64,000 bases of DNA from contig LATX02000181.1 in the NCBI GenBank assembly GCA_001466705.2, positions 496,001 through 560,000 on the forward strand, given 5' to 3'. The notes under the pieces are model-generated. The model did no database searches and was not told the origin of the DNA. It saw only the letters and a program-made list of their open reading frames with translations. Positions 48,099 through 58,932 of the stretch are shown here, one piece after another. A program made the position numbers and the translations under genes. The DNA comes from Moniliophthora roreri. Its lineage: Eukaryota; Basidiomycota; Agaricomycetes; Agaricales; Marasmiaceae. Position 1 is the stretch's first letter; each line of letters opens with the position of its first letter.

Positions 48099-49712
48099 CC
48101 GTACGTGTCGCTCTAAAGAAAGTGTGATTGACAATCTTAAATCCTCATCGCCACCTAGTCAATATGTGTATTCCTGATTCTCGAAATCCGAATCAAAATG
48201 ATGTTGATGGATGGTCATGATTTTGCACTCGACGTTTCATACAAGCTTCAAATGGCGGGGTACTAGCTCCATGCGGTGACGGTGATCACTGATGCGGTGT
48301 TCACAAAACATATTCAGTACTCCTTGCTTGAACTTTTCGGACTTGGTGTCCGATGGACCTTGTCCTCGTCGCTACATGTGCTTTGCCGAAGTCATGTAGG
48401 CCTCGAAAGTCCTTTTGGAGAACGTTATTCATGTTCATCCAAAGAACTTTCCCCGACAGCTAAGTAGCGTTGCCCATATGGGGACGGCGAAGGTGAAGTT
48501 CACAAGAGAGCTCGTAACACTCAGAACATCCTCCACTACGGGCTATGGTGAGTGAGATGCATTCAGACATGGCAAGTTGTGTACTGACCATCTTTCACTT
48601 CCACCTTCGAGGTTAGATCGCCTTGAATCGGTACCAGCAAGACCCCATACTGCCAGCTCTCTCCCGGTTACACGCAAGTTACACGAATGCCCTTAATCCC
48701 ATGGTCATAGTAGGCTTCTGAAGTGCCATTTGGATAATCTTGCTCACATCCACCCCGCACCAGACCCTCTACCTTTTTTCGGGAAAATTTGGCAGGTACC
48801 GCTCGCCTTGTTTACGCCATAACGCGTGTTTCTTGGCCGAGGTCATCGGTGGAACTATCCCAGTCAGTTTATGGATACGCCCTTGTGTTATCCTCGAATA
48901 AGGGGCCCGAAAGTCGTCCGAAAGCACTTTGTCGTCACTGTTCACGCAATCCCAGTTTACCTGAGGTTGTAAGAATATTCGGAGTGCTCTGCGTTCTCTA
49001 ATAGCAAGCGAATGAATCAAGCTCTGCAAAGACTCTGCGATGGCCCATGCAGCCTCCGGTTCTCTGATGCTCAAGTTACCACCGTGGCTGCCAGTTATTG
49101 CTAATGGGTGTGCAAATCATTCGGGGACTTTGAGTCGAGAGGCTTCCTGGCTCGCCCTAGGCTCAACACCTTTTCCAACTTTCCGAGAACTACCTACGTC
49201 CCTGTCTTTTTTAAGGCTTTACGTCGCATCACAAAGTTGCAACTAGCCAAATAGTATTCTTCTAGTCAATGCCCTCCATCATGCTTCTTCGTGCGATTTC
49301 CTCCGATGACTTGAATAAATTATATCTGATTTGCGCTCACCATCAAGACCTCAATACTTCTTTTCTCCTTATTTCTGTGTCTAATCTCCATGTATCCAGT
49401 TGCCAGCGCAGGTACCTAGCTGTTTCCATCAGAATGGGTTGAGTTCCGCTCAGTGACCCCATTTCTTCTTAATATATAGATCATCTCAGAGCTATTGTAT
49501 TCATGGTAGAGCTGTTGTACGAGCTTAAGGAGAATAGAAGTGTGTCAGAGGTAAATTCGGTGTAAGCGCCGATGGCGCCATGCGGGTTACCGAGTCCCGA
49601 CCAAAATGGAAATTGAATCATCTACTTAAAATTTTGCCCGACAAATGTTATGCACCACTCTGTCCCTGCTATACCCTTCAGTTCCAAAACTAAGAGTCAG
49701 TGTATCATCATC
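48099..49712. other. Gene-poor spacer of 1.6 kb
   Basis: Between the secreted phosphatase-family gene and aspartokinase. Reading frames here are short and lack recognisable domains. No tRNA-like fold or repeat was seen by eye. The right end holds the aspartokinase promoter. Confidence 0.4.
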
Positions 49713-51825
49713 ATGTCTGATACATCGTCGTGTTCTTCACCTGTCTCTTCGAACGCATCCCTGTCGACACCTCCCAGTACACCCCCCAATCTCTATCAGA
49801 ACTGCACATCTCCTGGTGCAAAATGGGTCGTGCAAAAATTCGGTGGAACAAGTATAGGAAAATATGCAGTGAAGATTGCTGGTGATATAATCTCGTGAGT
49901 TTAGTTTTTCTTCTTTCGTAGTTAAAAATAACTGAATCGTCCCCACCCTCCGCAGAGACTACATTGTCTCGAATAAAGTCGCCGTCGTGTGTTCTGCACG
50001 TTCGGGATCTACAAAATCTGCAGGGACAACGAGTTTGCTTTTGCGTGCCGCATCAGAAGCAGTAGGAAAAACACGTTCCACTTCAAAATTACTCGGCAAA
50101 AAGCTGGGTGGAGAGCCTTTGACCGGTTTGTTCGGGCAATCAGCAACAACTCCATCTACACCAGGTACCAGCACCCCACTATCTAGACCATTCCTATGGG
50201 AAAATATCTCTGGTTCATCTACTCCAAATGAATTCACCTCCACCATCGACATCATCAGACAGGAGCACCTCGATGCCGCCTCTGAAGCCATCCAGGACAT
50301 TGATATTCGACTGGAGCTGGAGGACGAGATAACCAGGGATTGTGACTGGCTCAAAAGCTTTCTGTTCGCATCTCAAGTTATCGATGAAATTTCTCCTCGT
50401 TCAAAGGACATTATTGTCGGTTTGGGAGAACGGCTAGCGTGTAAATTTATGACGGCAGTGCTTCGGGATCAGGTATGTATTGTTTCTCTGATGTAAAGAT
50501 ACTCCCTTACCGATTGATGGTTTACTCGACTCAGGGTGTCGATGCAGAGTACGTCTCGCTTGAGGACGTTGTTCCTGATATCGAGGAAGACCTAGATTCA
50601 GAAGCTAGTCTCGGTCAGGACTTCTACGATCGTGTCGCTGTGGCTGTCGGGGAAAGAATCAAGCAATGTGGTGCCCGTGTACCCGTCGTCACCGGTGAGT
50701 ACCTTCCATTCTCCAGTCTCACCAAAATCTCACTCCAGTCTTAGGTTTCTTCGGCCCAGTTCCTGGCACCTTGCTCAAACAAGTTGGGCGCGGGTATACC
50801 GATCTTCTTTCAGGGCTGCTCGCTGTAGGGCTCGAAGCCTCTGAGCTTCAGATCTGGAAAGAAGTCGATGGAGTCTTCACGGCTGATCCAAGGAAGGTGC
50901 CTACCGCACGCGTTATACCCATGATATCGCCAGATGAGGCTGCGGAGTTGACGTATTACGGGAGTGAGGTCGTGCATCCGTTTGCTATGGAACAGGTCTA
51001 TATTGGCTTTTACTTGCTTCGTAACAAAAGGCGTCAGACTGACCATATCTTCTCTCTAAAAGGCTATCCGAAGAAGTATACCCATCCGAATAAAAAACGT
51101 GGAGAACCCATCTGGGCATGGAACCGTCATCCATCCTGATCTAGAACACCTAGAACCAAAAGACGAAACCAGCGACTCTCCAGTACGAGTACATCCCGTA
51201 GACGACCGTTCCAACAAACTCCCCTCCGCCGTGACCATAAAAGAACACATCCTCGTTATCAACATCAACTCGAACCGCAAAAGCGTCTCCCACGGCTTCC
51301 TCGCTGGTATATTCGGAACGCTTGACCGGTTCGGTGTCAAGGTTGACTTGATTAGTACGAGCGAGGTGCAAGTGAGCATGGCAATAGAAATCGATAGATT
51401 TTCGAATAAGGTTCTGGATAGACTTGTCGGAGAGATGGGGAAGCATGGTTCGGTAGGTCGTTTTCTATTACTTCAGCGCTTGGTACTCAATGATAGTTCT
51501 GACAGGTTACCGTACACCGAGACATGGCCATCCTCTCCCTCGTCGGACAACACATGCGTCAACTAGTTGGTGTAGCAGGCCGAATGTTCACAACGCTGGG
51601 TCAGAGAGGTGTTAATATCGAAATGATAAGTCAGGGTGCGAGCGAAATCAACATCTCTTGCGTTGTTGAGGGCAAGGATGCTGTCAAGGCTCTAAACTTG
51701 ATACATCATTCGTGCTTGCAGATTTCATCAATGGGTGTAGGGAGAGGTGAGTTATTCAAAGTCGTACCATTCCTGTAGCGTTATGACTGACCGTTTTCTT
51801 GCCAGCTGGTTCACGGTTGTTTTAA
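49713..51825 (+). CDS. HOM3: Aspartokinase
   Basis: It phosphorylates aspartate in the first step to threonine, methionine and isoleucine. The start is MSDTSSCSSPVSSNAS at 49713. The catalytic domain opens with WVVQKFGGTSIGKYA (KFGGTS motif). Then come VAVVCSARSGSTKSAGTTSL, SKDIIVGLGERLACKFMTAV, VPVVT-GFFGPVPGTLLKQVG, RGYTDLLSGLLAVGL and WKEVDGVFTADPRKVP with ELTYYGSEVVHPFAMEQ. The regulatory part has two ACT domains: ILVININSNRKSVSHGFLAG and AILSLVGQHMRQLVGVAGRM. The last exon joins SSMGVGR to AGSRLF-stop at 51825; a read-through frame to 51778 is the alternative. About seven exons are seen. Feedback inhibition by threonine is expected from the fungal family. Confidence 0.94.
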
Positions 51826-52153
51826 AAGAAACAGTAGAATCTTTGTATGAACTGAATGTTGTAGATCTTGTAGATATGTTGTATGTATGTGTCATTTAGT
51901 TCGTTGTATAGAAGAATGCATGTTCCTGAGGTGTTGTACCACCTCAACCTCAATTTTCATTTGATGATGTATACTATTCGTATCCGTGCTTCAAATGCTA
52001 CAGGTAGTGCAATATTGTAATAACAATGTGTGACAATGGATTGCCAATCAATAATGATACAATGCAAAGAGGCCACTGACACTCAAGAATCGTTGAATAT
52101 CGTGCTATGTAGTCGTCAGTCGTCGTCACCGTCGTCGTCATCCTGGGGTATCA
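51826..52153. other. Convergent spacer
   Basis: The 328-bp region holds the 3' ends of aspartokinase and the antiporter. It includes a short TCGTC/GTCGTC trinucleotide-like tract at about 52110-52140. No gene. Confidence 0.45.
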
Positions 52154-55100
52154 TCAGGAAACCTCCACCTTGGCAGCCTGCACAACCACCACGCCAGCTC
52201 CCACACCCATCGCCATAACCGCTGCAGCAACGTCTCCAACCGTCTTCCGCACATCAGAGCTCACATGGCGCTGGTGGTGACGCTGTTCATCTATTATCTG
52301 CTTCAACTCCTTCGTATGACTCTCCACTGCTAGCCGCCTCGACCTCCCTGCAAGGACAATTATTCTCTTTGACGCAGAAAACTCTCTAATGTCCTGCACA
52401 ACGCTCCTCAACGGACTTGCCGTACTTAGATCCCTGAATGTGATCCTCCCCAATGCACCCTCGCTCGTCCGTCCTCTCGCATTATTCTCCTCTGTCGGTG
52501 TAGCATATCTCGCCCAAACAATCGCATCTGCGGTATCAGACTGCATCCTCGTCTCTATCGACGCAGGACCATACACCGTATCAGGAGGGCGTAATGTCTC
52601 ATCTGGCTGCTGAGCGGACCGTGCAGACGCAATAGTCGCCTGGTATGCATCATCTGTAACCTTCTCGACCGCCGTAAGAGAATCGCTCTTGACCACCCTG
52701 ACTACCGTAGCCTTCACGCTAGGATTTTCACATAGCTGTGCAACGAACTCTAGTGCGAGGCGGTCATCTGGGCCACCAAAGAATGGGAGATACAGATGTT
52801 GCTCGGCTTCAACGGATCCAGATACTGGTTGTTCAATGTACAACCCAACATCAACACCGGTATCACCCTTCACAGCTTGAGCGAATACACCTCGCACGAA
52901 ATGAGCGTGCATCGTTGTTTCCCTGACCGCCTCTGCGGGATCATCGTTTTCGCTTTGGTTGGCTTTCCCGAATAAAGCTTCGAATGGGTTATACCCATGA
53001 GCAGAACGTGGTGTCGCAACCAGTTGGGCTGCAGGAGTCTGAGGTGCTGTTGATGTGCTCTCTCGATGATATGTAGGCGGAGGTGGCGGAAGCCAGCCAA
53101 GCATGACCATCATACCACCCTTGTTGGCGCCATCTTGGTAATCCCACTCGCGTCTAGCGAAATCAACTACAGAGCTGGCTTTATCCTCATAATTGACCAT
53201 CTCTACCGTTGGTTCGCCTACGATGAGTCGATTGAGTGTGGTGAACATGCGATAGACCATAACGACGGGGTCGGTGTAGAGAACAGTTTTGTCGATGGCG
53301 GAAGAGGATTTCATCATTGTCGACAGGAGACGGTCAGAAATGGGAACGAGGCGAAGTGGATGAAGGGATATTCTTTGCTTATGGCGATTCTGAGAAACTT
53401 CATCTAGCGAGGGTGAACGTAGTTTCGACGATGAAGCCTCGGACGAAGAGGTTCCGGCCAACTTCTTCTCCTTGCTCGAGAGCATAGACAGTGAAGTATC
53501 GTCATTACTAGTCTTCACAAGCTGGGTGAACGCCATCATACTTGGCAAATGCTCCATGTCGTCCAAAACTACCATGAAATTCGTCCACCTCATGCTGGTC
53601 GTATTCACCATATCCGAACCTTCGATCTCCTTCGACCTCCTTTTACCGACGAGTGACTTGATTCTATTATGCATACTAGGACCATGTTTGCCAGCTTCGA
53701 GTGCTGCAGCTGCCTCGGCGTTATCAGCCACGTTATTAAAGTTTGCGCCAGTGGCTGCAGTCCTCGTTCTCTTCTCTGGAGGGTAGAGAGTCGTCACCAG
53801 CGGCGTTGTCATAAAAGTCAGCAACAGCGCTTCGAGAACGAACATCGAGAAGACGCGTTGTGAGAGGATGTGCGCTGAAAGACCGACATTAAGAACAATG
53901 AGTTCAACGAGTCCTTTGCAGCTCATCAGGCTACCGATAGTGCTAGATTCCCTCCAGCTAAAACCGGCGGCAAAGTGAGCAGCAAGAGTACAGCCGCCAA
54001 ATTTGCCAACAAAGGCGAGAACGCAAATGGCAACGGTGTAGCCCCATGTAACGCCTGGTATTGTATTCAGCGATGAGAGTCTAAAAGAGGAAAATGGTTA
54101 ACTGACCATTGTTGAGCAAGCCAAGGTCAGTAGAGAGACCTGAGAGAGTAAAGTACTGGTTGCGAGGTCAACTTCGGCAGTGTACGTAGAGAAAATGGTA
54201 AGCTCACCAAGGGCAAAAAGATGATTCCAACCATATCCTCCAGCTTTTCCGTCAAAACAATCGCCAAACGTCCTTCACGAGGGACTATCAATCCAACGAG
54301 GAATGCACCAAAGATGGCGTGAACGCCAATAACATCAGTGAAGAAGGCGCTACCAAAGACGCATAATATGACTACGGTCATGAACAGCATCGTCGGCTGA
54401 CCAGATTCGATTGAACCAGTCTTCCTCCCCAACCAGCGTAAGGCGATCTTGATGGGGAATAGAACGATGAGGGTCCATCCAACGCAAACGAGAAGGATGT
54501 ATAACGCTGTCACCCCGCTTCCAGCATTGACAAGGGCTACAGAGAGAGCAAGGAGCGTCCACCCAATAATATCATTGCCAACTCCAGCACTCAACACGAC
54601 AATACCAACGGTAGTATCGAGTAATTTGAGCTCTGTCAAAATCCGACAAAGGACGGGAAATGCAGTAATGGAGTATGCAACGCCCGTAAAGAGCATAAAA
54701 TGTGTGAATTGGATATTTGGATCGATGAACTGATGATACAGGGGAACAGCCAGGGCAGCCCCAAGCCCGAATGGTATAATCATGCCAGCCAACGAAACCA
54801 TTACACTGAGTCTGGCATTCCGCTTGATCACAGCCGAGTCGATTTCTAGACCAACAAGGAACAGAAAAAGACATAGTCCAATGTTTGCTGTCAAGCTGAG
54901 GTAGGCTTTAGCGTCCTCTGGAAAAATGTGTTCTGTGAAACCTGGAATGCGACCAAAGGCTGTCGGCCCGAGAAGGATACCACCCAATACTTCAGCGATG
55001 ACTTTTGGTTGGCGGATTCGCTGGAGAGCGAGGGAGAGTAGGGAAGCCGTGGTTACTATGATGCCGATTTGGATGATCCATAGGCGAATGGGGTCGTTGG

Positions 55101-55197
55101 GATTAGGTTCAGTGGGGTCTTTGCCGCTGAGAAGACCACCTTGTTCAGGCGCTGCCCTCTTGAAAAAAGAAATGACAGTGGTCGAAAATTCGCCCAT
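52154..55197 (-). CDS. KHA1: K+/H+ antiporter, KHA1 type (CPA2 family)
   Basis: A monovalent cation/proton exchanger, in yeast placed on Golgi-type membranes. The first ATG in frame is MGEFSTTVISFFKRAAPEQG at 55197. Helices include LWIIQIGIIVTTASLLSLAL, the hallmark VIAEVLGGILLGPTAFGRIP, LSLTANIGLCLFLFLVGLEI, MLFTGVAYSITAFPVLCRIL, VVLSAGVGNDIIGWTLLALS and HAIFGAFLVGLIVPREGRLA. After two introns the membrane part ends with SLMSCKGLVELIVLNVGLSA and VLEALLLTFMTTPLVTTLYP. A long cytoplasmic tail includes the region FMVVLDDMEHLPSMMAFTQL and ends VVVQAAKVEVS-stop. The ND pair in AGVGNDIIGW fits the CPA2 ion site. Length is about 950 residues, usual for KHA1. Confidence 0.9.
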
Positions 55198-57193
55198 AGC
55201 TTGGCTATTCACACTCTAGCCAAGCGAGGGATGTGATGGTGTGTGGAAAGGAGGACGAAGGCCATTGTTCGAGCAGAAAAAGGGACTGCCTCCGACGCGA
55301 TTCGCGATCACAGCTCCATCACCATATCATTCAAGCGTTATTGCCGGCTCCGCTTCCCCGTTTTGATATCTGCCGTCTTCAGCTATGTACGAATTACTGA
55401 TACAGAAGCATGTCAAGTGTGGTATTACACAACTACTTGCTAGAAAGTCGGATATGTAACATTTCTAAATTCAGTCAATCAGTGGCAAAATACCTAAACG
55501 GTGAATCTCAGAAACTTGTCCTCCCGTTGTTGAACCGTGATGAAGCTGGTCATCTGCTCTGGAAATCTGTAAAACTACGCATACCGAGAAGTTTCTCCAG
55601 TTATCTTCCCCACATTCTATAAATACAAGCGAAGTGGCGTAGGTTTGTCATTCCCAGATTCGGATAGACAACTTGATATGTAGCACGTCCTCGTTGCACC
55701 GGGATTGAAGGCAGTATGTACCCATGACGAACCTGGTGATGTAGACCAGTAACCGGTCCTTCTGCGATGGCGAAGAACATGTGTATTGAATCTACACGTT
55801 ATGCTATGAATAGGAATATTGTTATAAATAGCTTCGAGAGGTCGACCACGTATATCTCCCCGCTTGCATATTGAGGTACAATTGCTGTTCCTAAATCTTG
55901 ACCCGAGATCATGTGTTGCCTTTATATGCTAGAAGATGAGAAGCTGGACCAGGAGCACGGAAAAGTTTGAATTAGAGAAGGGGTGCAAATCACAGTGAGC
56001 AACGCACGGACTCACTTCATGCGCAGGAGGAGCTGGATATCATCAGGGGAGCCAATAGGTTTCATGTACTGACACAAATTAGGGTCAATCCGGGATATTT
56101 GGTTTGGAGAGACAGGAGGGACACGGTTGCCGCGTTTCACGAGCTCGAAATCACCTGGAAAGGCAAGCGGACCTCCGACTAGGTTTCGAGTAATCCTTAT
56201 CTCTGTGAAGCATGTTCCTTAATCATGCCTCCGAGAAGCTAGGAAAGCATTGGTCGCAGTATATCTGCCAGTGGAGACAGGATGCTCTGGCGGGAACATC
56301 CAGTCTAACATCGTATCGGGTCACCTCAGAATCCGAGAAACGCCTGTCTAACTGCTGAGTTGAAGCGTCCACCTCTGACCTGGGAGACGCATGAAGTGCG
56401 TAGGAGACCTGAATTGAGCAGCTGCGATTTTCTCCCTGAGCTCTTCCATGAGTGGCCAGTATCACGGAGCTATCGAGCTTCTGCTAGCGTCGATAGTGAT
56501 GTTGCAACCAAAACACCGATCGTGGGTAGGTTATCCAGTCTAGTTGAAGTCAGCATGGATTGAAGCCAACGACCGAATATCATCAACGTACTATGTGTTC
56601 AACTTTCTGCCCTTCTCTACCTCTTTCCCTTTCTCTGCGAGCCTTATCGCTTGATAGGGACCTGCATTACGCACAAATACGTCCATATGAGACTGTTCGG
56701 CTGTCTAGGGAACCTTCGTGTTTGGTGATAATGATGGTTGAGAAGAGGGAATCGGACGCCCAGACGCGGCACTCTACTTCCAAGGACCATCAAGACACGG
56801 ATAGGCAATCCCTACAGCTCGTATATCTCCGGTTCATCTCTAGCCTATTGTTTTCCCTGGATGATATTTTTTGGAGAAAAGCATTAGACTCGCGTTCCGC
56901 CTTGTTAAAATGGTACCAAACCCTCAACCAGTTTAACGTCGATGGTGTGCCTCCCTTCCAATTTTCATCATCTGACCTGCAACTGAACTAGGGCAAGTGC
57001 TATATCTAGGTGACGTTCCGTCTACCCTGATACCTTGATGTCGCTGTCAAGCCTCCAAATAGTCAAACAGCCCTGCTACAAATGTCGTAGACTCCCCACA
57101 ATGATGAATGAAGACCCATGCTTATATTGACCCTGCAAAGGTACTTAAATGGCGCCCTAATAAGGTCCTCAAGTACCCCTTCGCGCGAAGATA
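55198..57193. other. Gene-free 2-kb region upstream of the peptide genes
   Basis: Between the antiporter start and the first repeat-peptide gene. The longest open stretch (143 codons, ending near 56991) has odd composition and no recognisable motif, so I do not call it. The right end carries promoter blocks shared with the second peptide gene. Confidence 0.4.
57033..57126 (+). promoter_or_regulatory. Promoter blocks of repeat-peptide gene 1
   Basis: Two sequence blocks recur upstream of both repeat-peptide genes. CGCTGTCAAGCCTC lies inside a longer match at 57033-57055, and CACAATGATGAATG is at 57097-57110. A TTATATT element follows near 57121. The same order is seen at 58742-58894. The second block also contains ATGs that open very short upstream frames if transcribed. 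The shared order suggests a duplicated promoter and joint regulation. Confidence 0.55.
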
Positions 57194-58347
57194 ATGAACC
57201 TCAGAACCACCATCATTCTCGCGGCCATAACACTCGTATTCGGTAGCCCTGTTGATGTTGGGGCACATCATCAACATGTAAGTCTAAAAGAAACGCATTC
57301 TCACCGATCTGTTACTGACGAGCTGATATTATTGCAGGACGGCTTGATCCATGTACGTTCGACTCAGACAAGAGCACCGTTCCATAACTAACCCAGTTGT
57401 ATAGGATGATGAAATTATCTGGGGCCGTCGTGCAGAGGTTAGTTGGTTTTACCCTCGTACTCATGGAGCAACCGTGCTGACGAACAATAGAATGACCACA
57501 TAGCTGTACGCCTCAAGTAAACAAGAGCGTCTCACCCAATGAATTGATGATCCTATGTGCAGGCTGATGGAAGTGAATGGGGGCGACGTGAAGAGGTAAG
57601 TTTTCGTCTTCATTCCTTCTCGCGTGACAAAACGATGATTGCATAGGACGATATCCACGAGTGGGGTAAACGTGCAGAGGTAAGCTTCCACCTTGGGGTA
57701 TCCCTCAGAGCTGATAAACAGGTATTCGCTACATAGGATGGCTTCATAACCGTAAGTCTGAAGTAAAGACGAGCACCCCTTCACACAATTGAGCAGTCGT
57801 TCGATAGGTCGATGTAAGTGGCTGGGGTCAACCAAAAGAAGCCTGTGCAAAACTGACTGATACGGAACTTATTCTCTATGTAGTCGGACATGCAAAGAGC
57901 CAATCGGATGCGGGATGAGACAGTAAGTACAAATTGTCGCTGGGTATCTGATTGAAAACTGAGACGCCGTTTTCGCAGACCGATGGCCAAGATTGGATTC
58001 GACGTTTAACCGTGAGTCTCTGTCTTCACTCGGCACGTATACTTATCTCATGAACTATGCAGCCTGACGAACCGGCAGTGAGTGCCAGTAGTCACCGGAC
58101 ACACTACCTGAGATCTAAAGCGCTGAATTCGCAGCTCGATGTCCATGAATGGCAACGGACCAAGCGGTTGCAACATGTGAATCGCGAACCGACAGTAGGT
58201 GCCAGTGATCTCTTTTTGGACAGCTGTTCAGGAGCTGAAGCGCTGATTTTGCAGACCAACAGCCAAGATTGGCAACGGAAACGTGCAGCCTCTGGCGTCT
58301 GTGTATCTCACTCATCCAACGTTACTCAGAGACTGACTACACAATAG
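57194..58347 (+). CDS. Secreted repeat-peptide precursor with Kex2-like sites, gene 1
   Basis: No named family is recognised. The start MNLRTTIILAAITLVFGSP is a signal peptide (exon 57194-57277). About a dozen tiny exons follow, all multiples of 3 and all in phase 0: 57338 DGLIH; 57405 DDEIIWGRRAE; 57491 NDHIA; 57563 ADGSEWGRREE; 57647 DDIHEWGKRAE; 57737 DGFIT; 57808 VD (6 nt); 57884 SDMQRANRMRDET; 57979 TDGQDWIRRLT; 58063 PDEPA; 58135 LDVHEWQRTKR plus LQHVNREPT; 58255 TNSQDWQRKRAASG to stop at 58347. The predicted protein has ~157 residues. RR, KR and RKR after each Trp block look like Kex2 cleavage sites; AE/EE follow the cut, much like yeast alpha-factor spacers. The released peptides would be short, acidic and Trp-bearing. 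Signal or RiPP-like role is inferred only. The 6-nt exon is the least certain. Confidence 0.7.
57338..57813 (+). repeat. Internal exon-intron repeat array
   Basis: A unit of about 155 bp is reiterated: a 15-nt exon (DGLIH, NDHIA, DGFIT), a related intron, then a 33-nt exon ending WG(R/K)R(A/E)E. The introns after the 15-nt exons share a start resembling GTAAGTCTxAAGTAA. Introns and exons therefore seem to have duplicated together. A last degenerate copy (VDVSGWGQPKEA) spans 57808-57843. Confidence 0.6.
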
Positions 58348-58932
58348 ATCGATGACAAATAACTGACGTTGTGAGGAGACTGTCAATGGCTTGAAGGTAT
58401 GCACTACCATTTCCGTAAGGGAGCCGGCACTGAAACACGCATCTTGGCAGGTTTCGCCAGATTCTCGTATATATATCTTTTTTTTTCTTTGGACTCGGTC
58501 TGTTGGATTCATGTTCTCTTGCTTTTTTGAACGTGATGTCTCTTACTCTCTGCTGTAGTCCACTGGACAATCGTCGGCGTGTCCTCCATACACGAATGGC
58601 GCGCAGAAATGAGAATTAAAATGTGATGTGATTAAAAGAGAATGCGAGGAGGTTTACGCCACAGTCAAACCCGTAGTACGTCTTTTTTCCAAACAGTAGC
58701 TAAATTAGGTCAAGTTTCGTTTCAAAAGCCACATTCCCTTACCTTGACGCCGCTGTCAAGCCTCGGATGGTTGCGCAATAAGACTATTCATATTTCTCTG
58801 CCGCAAAAGTCATAGTCTACTCACAATGATGAATGGAGCAGGATAATTGGACTACCCTGTTCTCCTATTCCTCAGTCGTTTGGAGGGTATATAACTAGCC
58901 ATACCAGGAAAACAAGATTCCGCCTCAACACG
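58348..58932. other. Spacer between the two repeat-peptide genes
   Basis: The 585-bp spacer includes an AT-rich tract near 58470-58490 and, at its right end, the promoter blocks listed separately. No other gene is seen. Confidence 0.45.
58742..58894 (+). promoter_or_regulatory. Promoter blocks and TATA box of repeat-peptide gene 2
   Basis: CGCTGTCAAGCCTC (in 58742-58764) and CACAATGATGAATG (58822-58835) repeat the blocks upstream of gene 1 in the same order. A TATATAA box at 58888-58894 lies about 40 bp before the ATG, a position that favours a short 5' leader and a strongly regulated gene. Confidence 0.6.

Noticed and set aside
48769..49074. 101-codon minus-strand frame in the 1.6-kb spacer
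   Set aside because: It begins with TTG rather than ATG and has no recognisable domain.
55198..55212. Upstream start of the antiporter
   Set aside because: The extended frame begins with GTG; the first ATG at 55197 is preferred.
56560..56991. 143-codon open frame in the 2-kb spacer
   Set aside because: It has no homology-like motif, unusual composition and no splice context, so it is probably chance.
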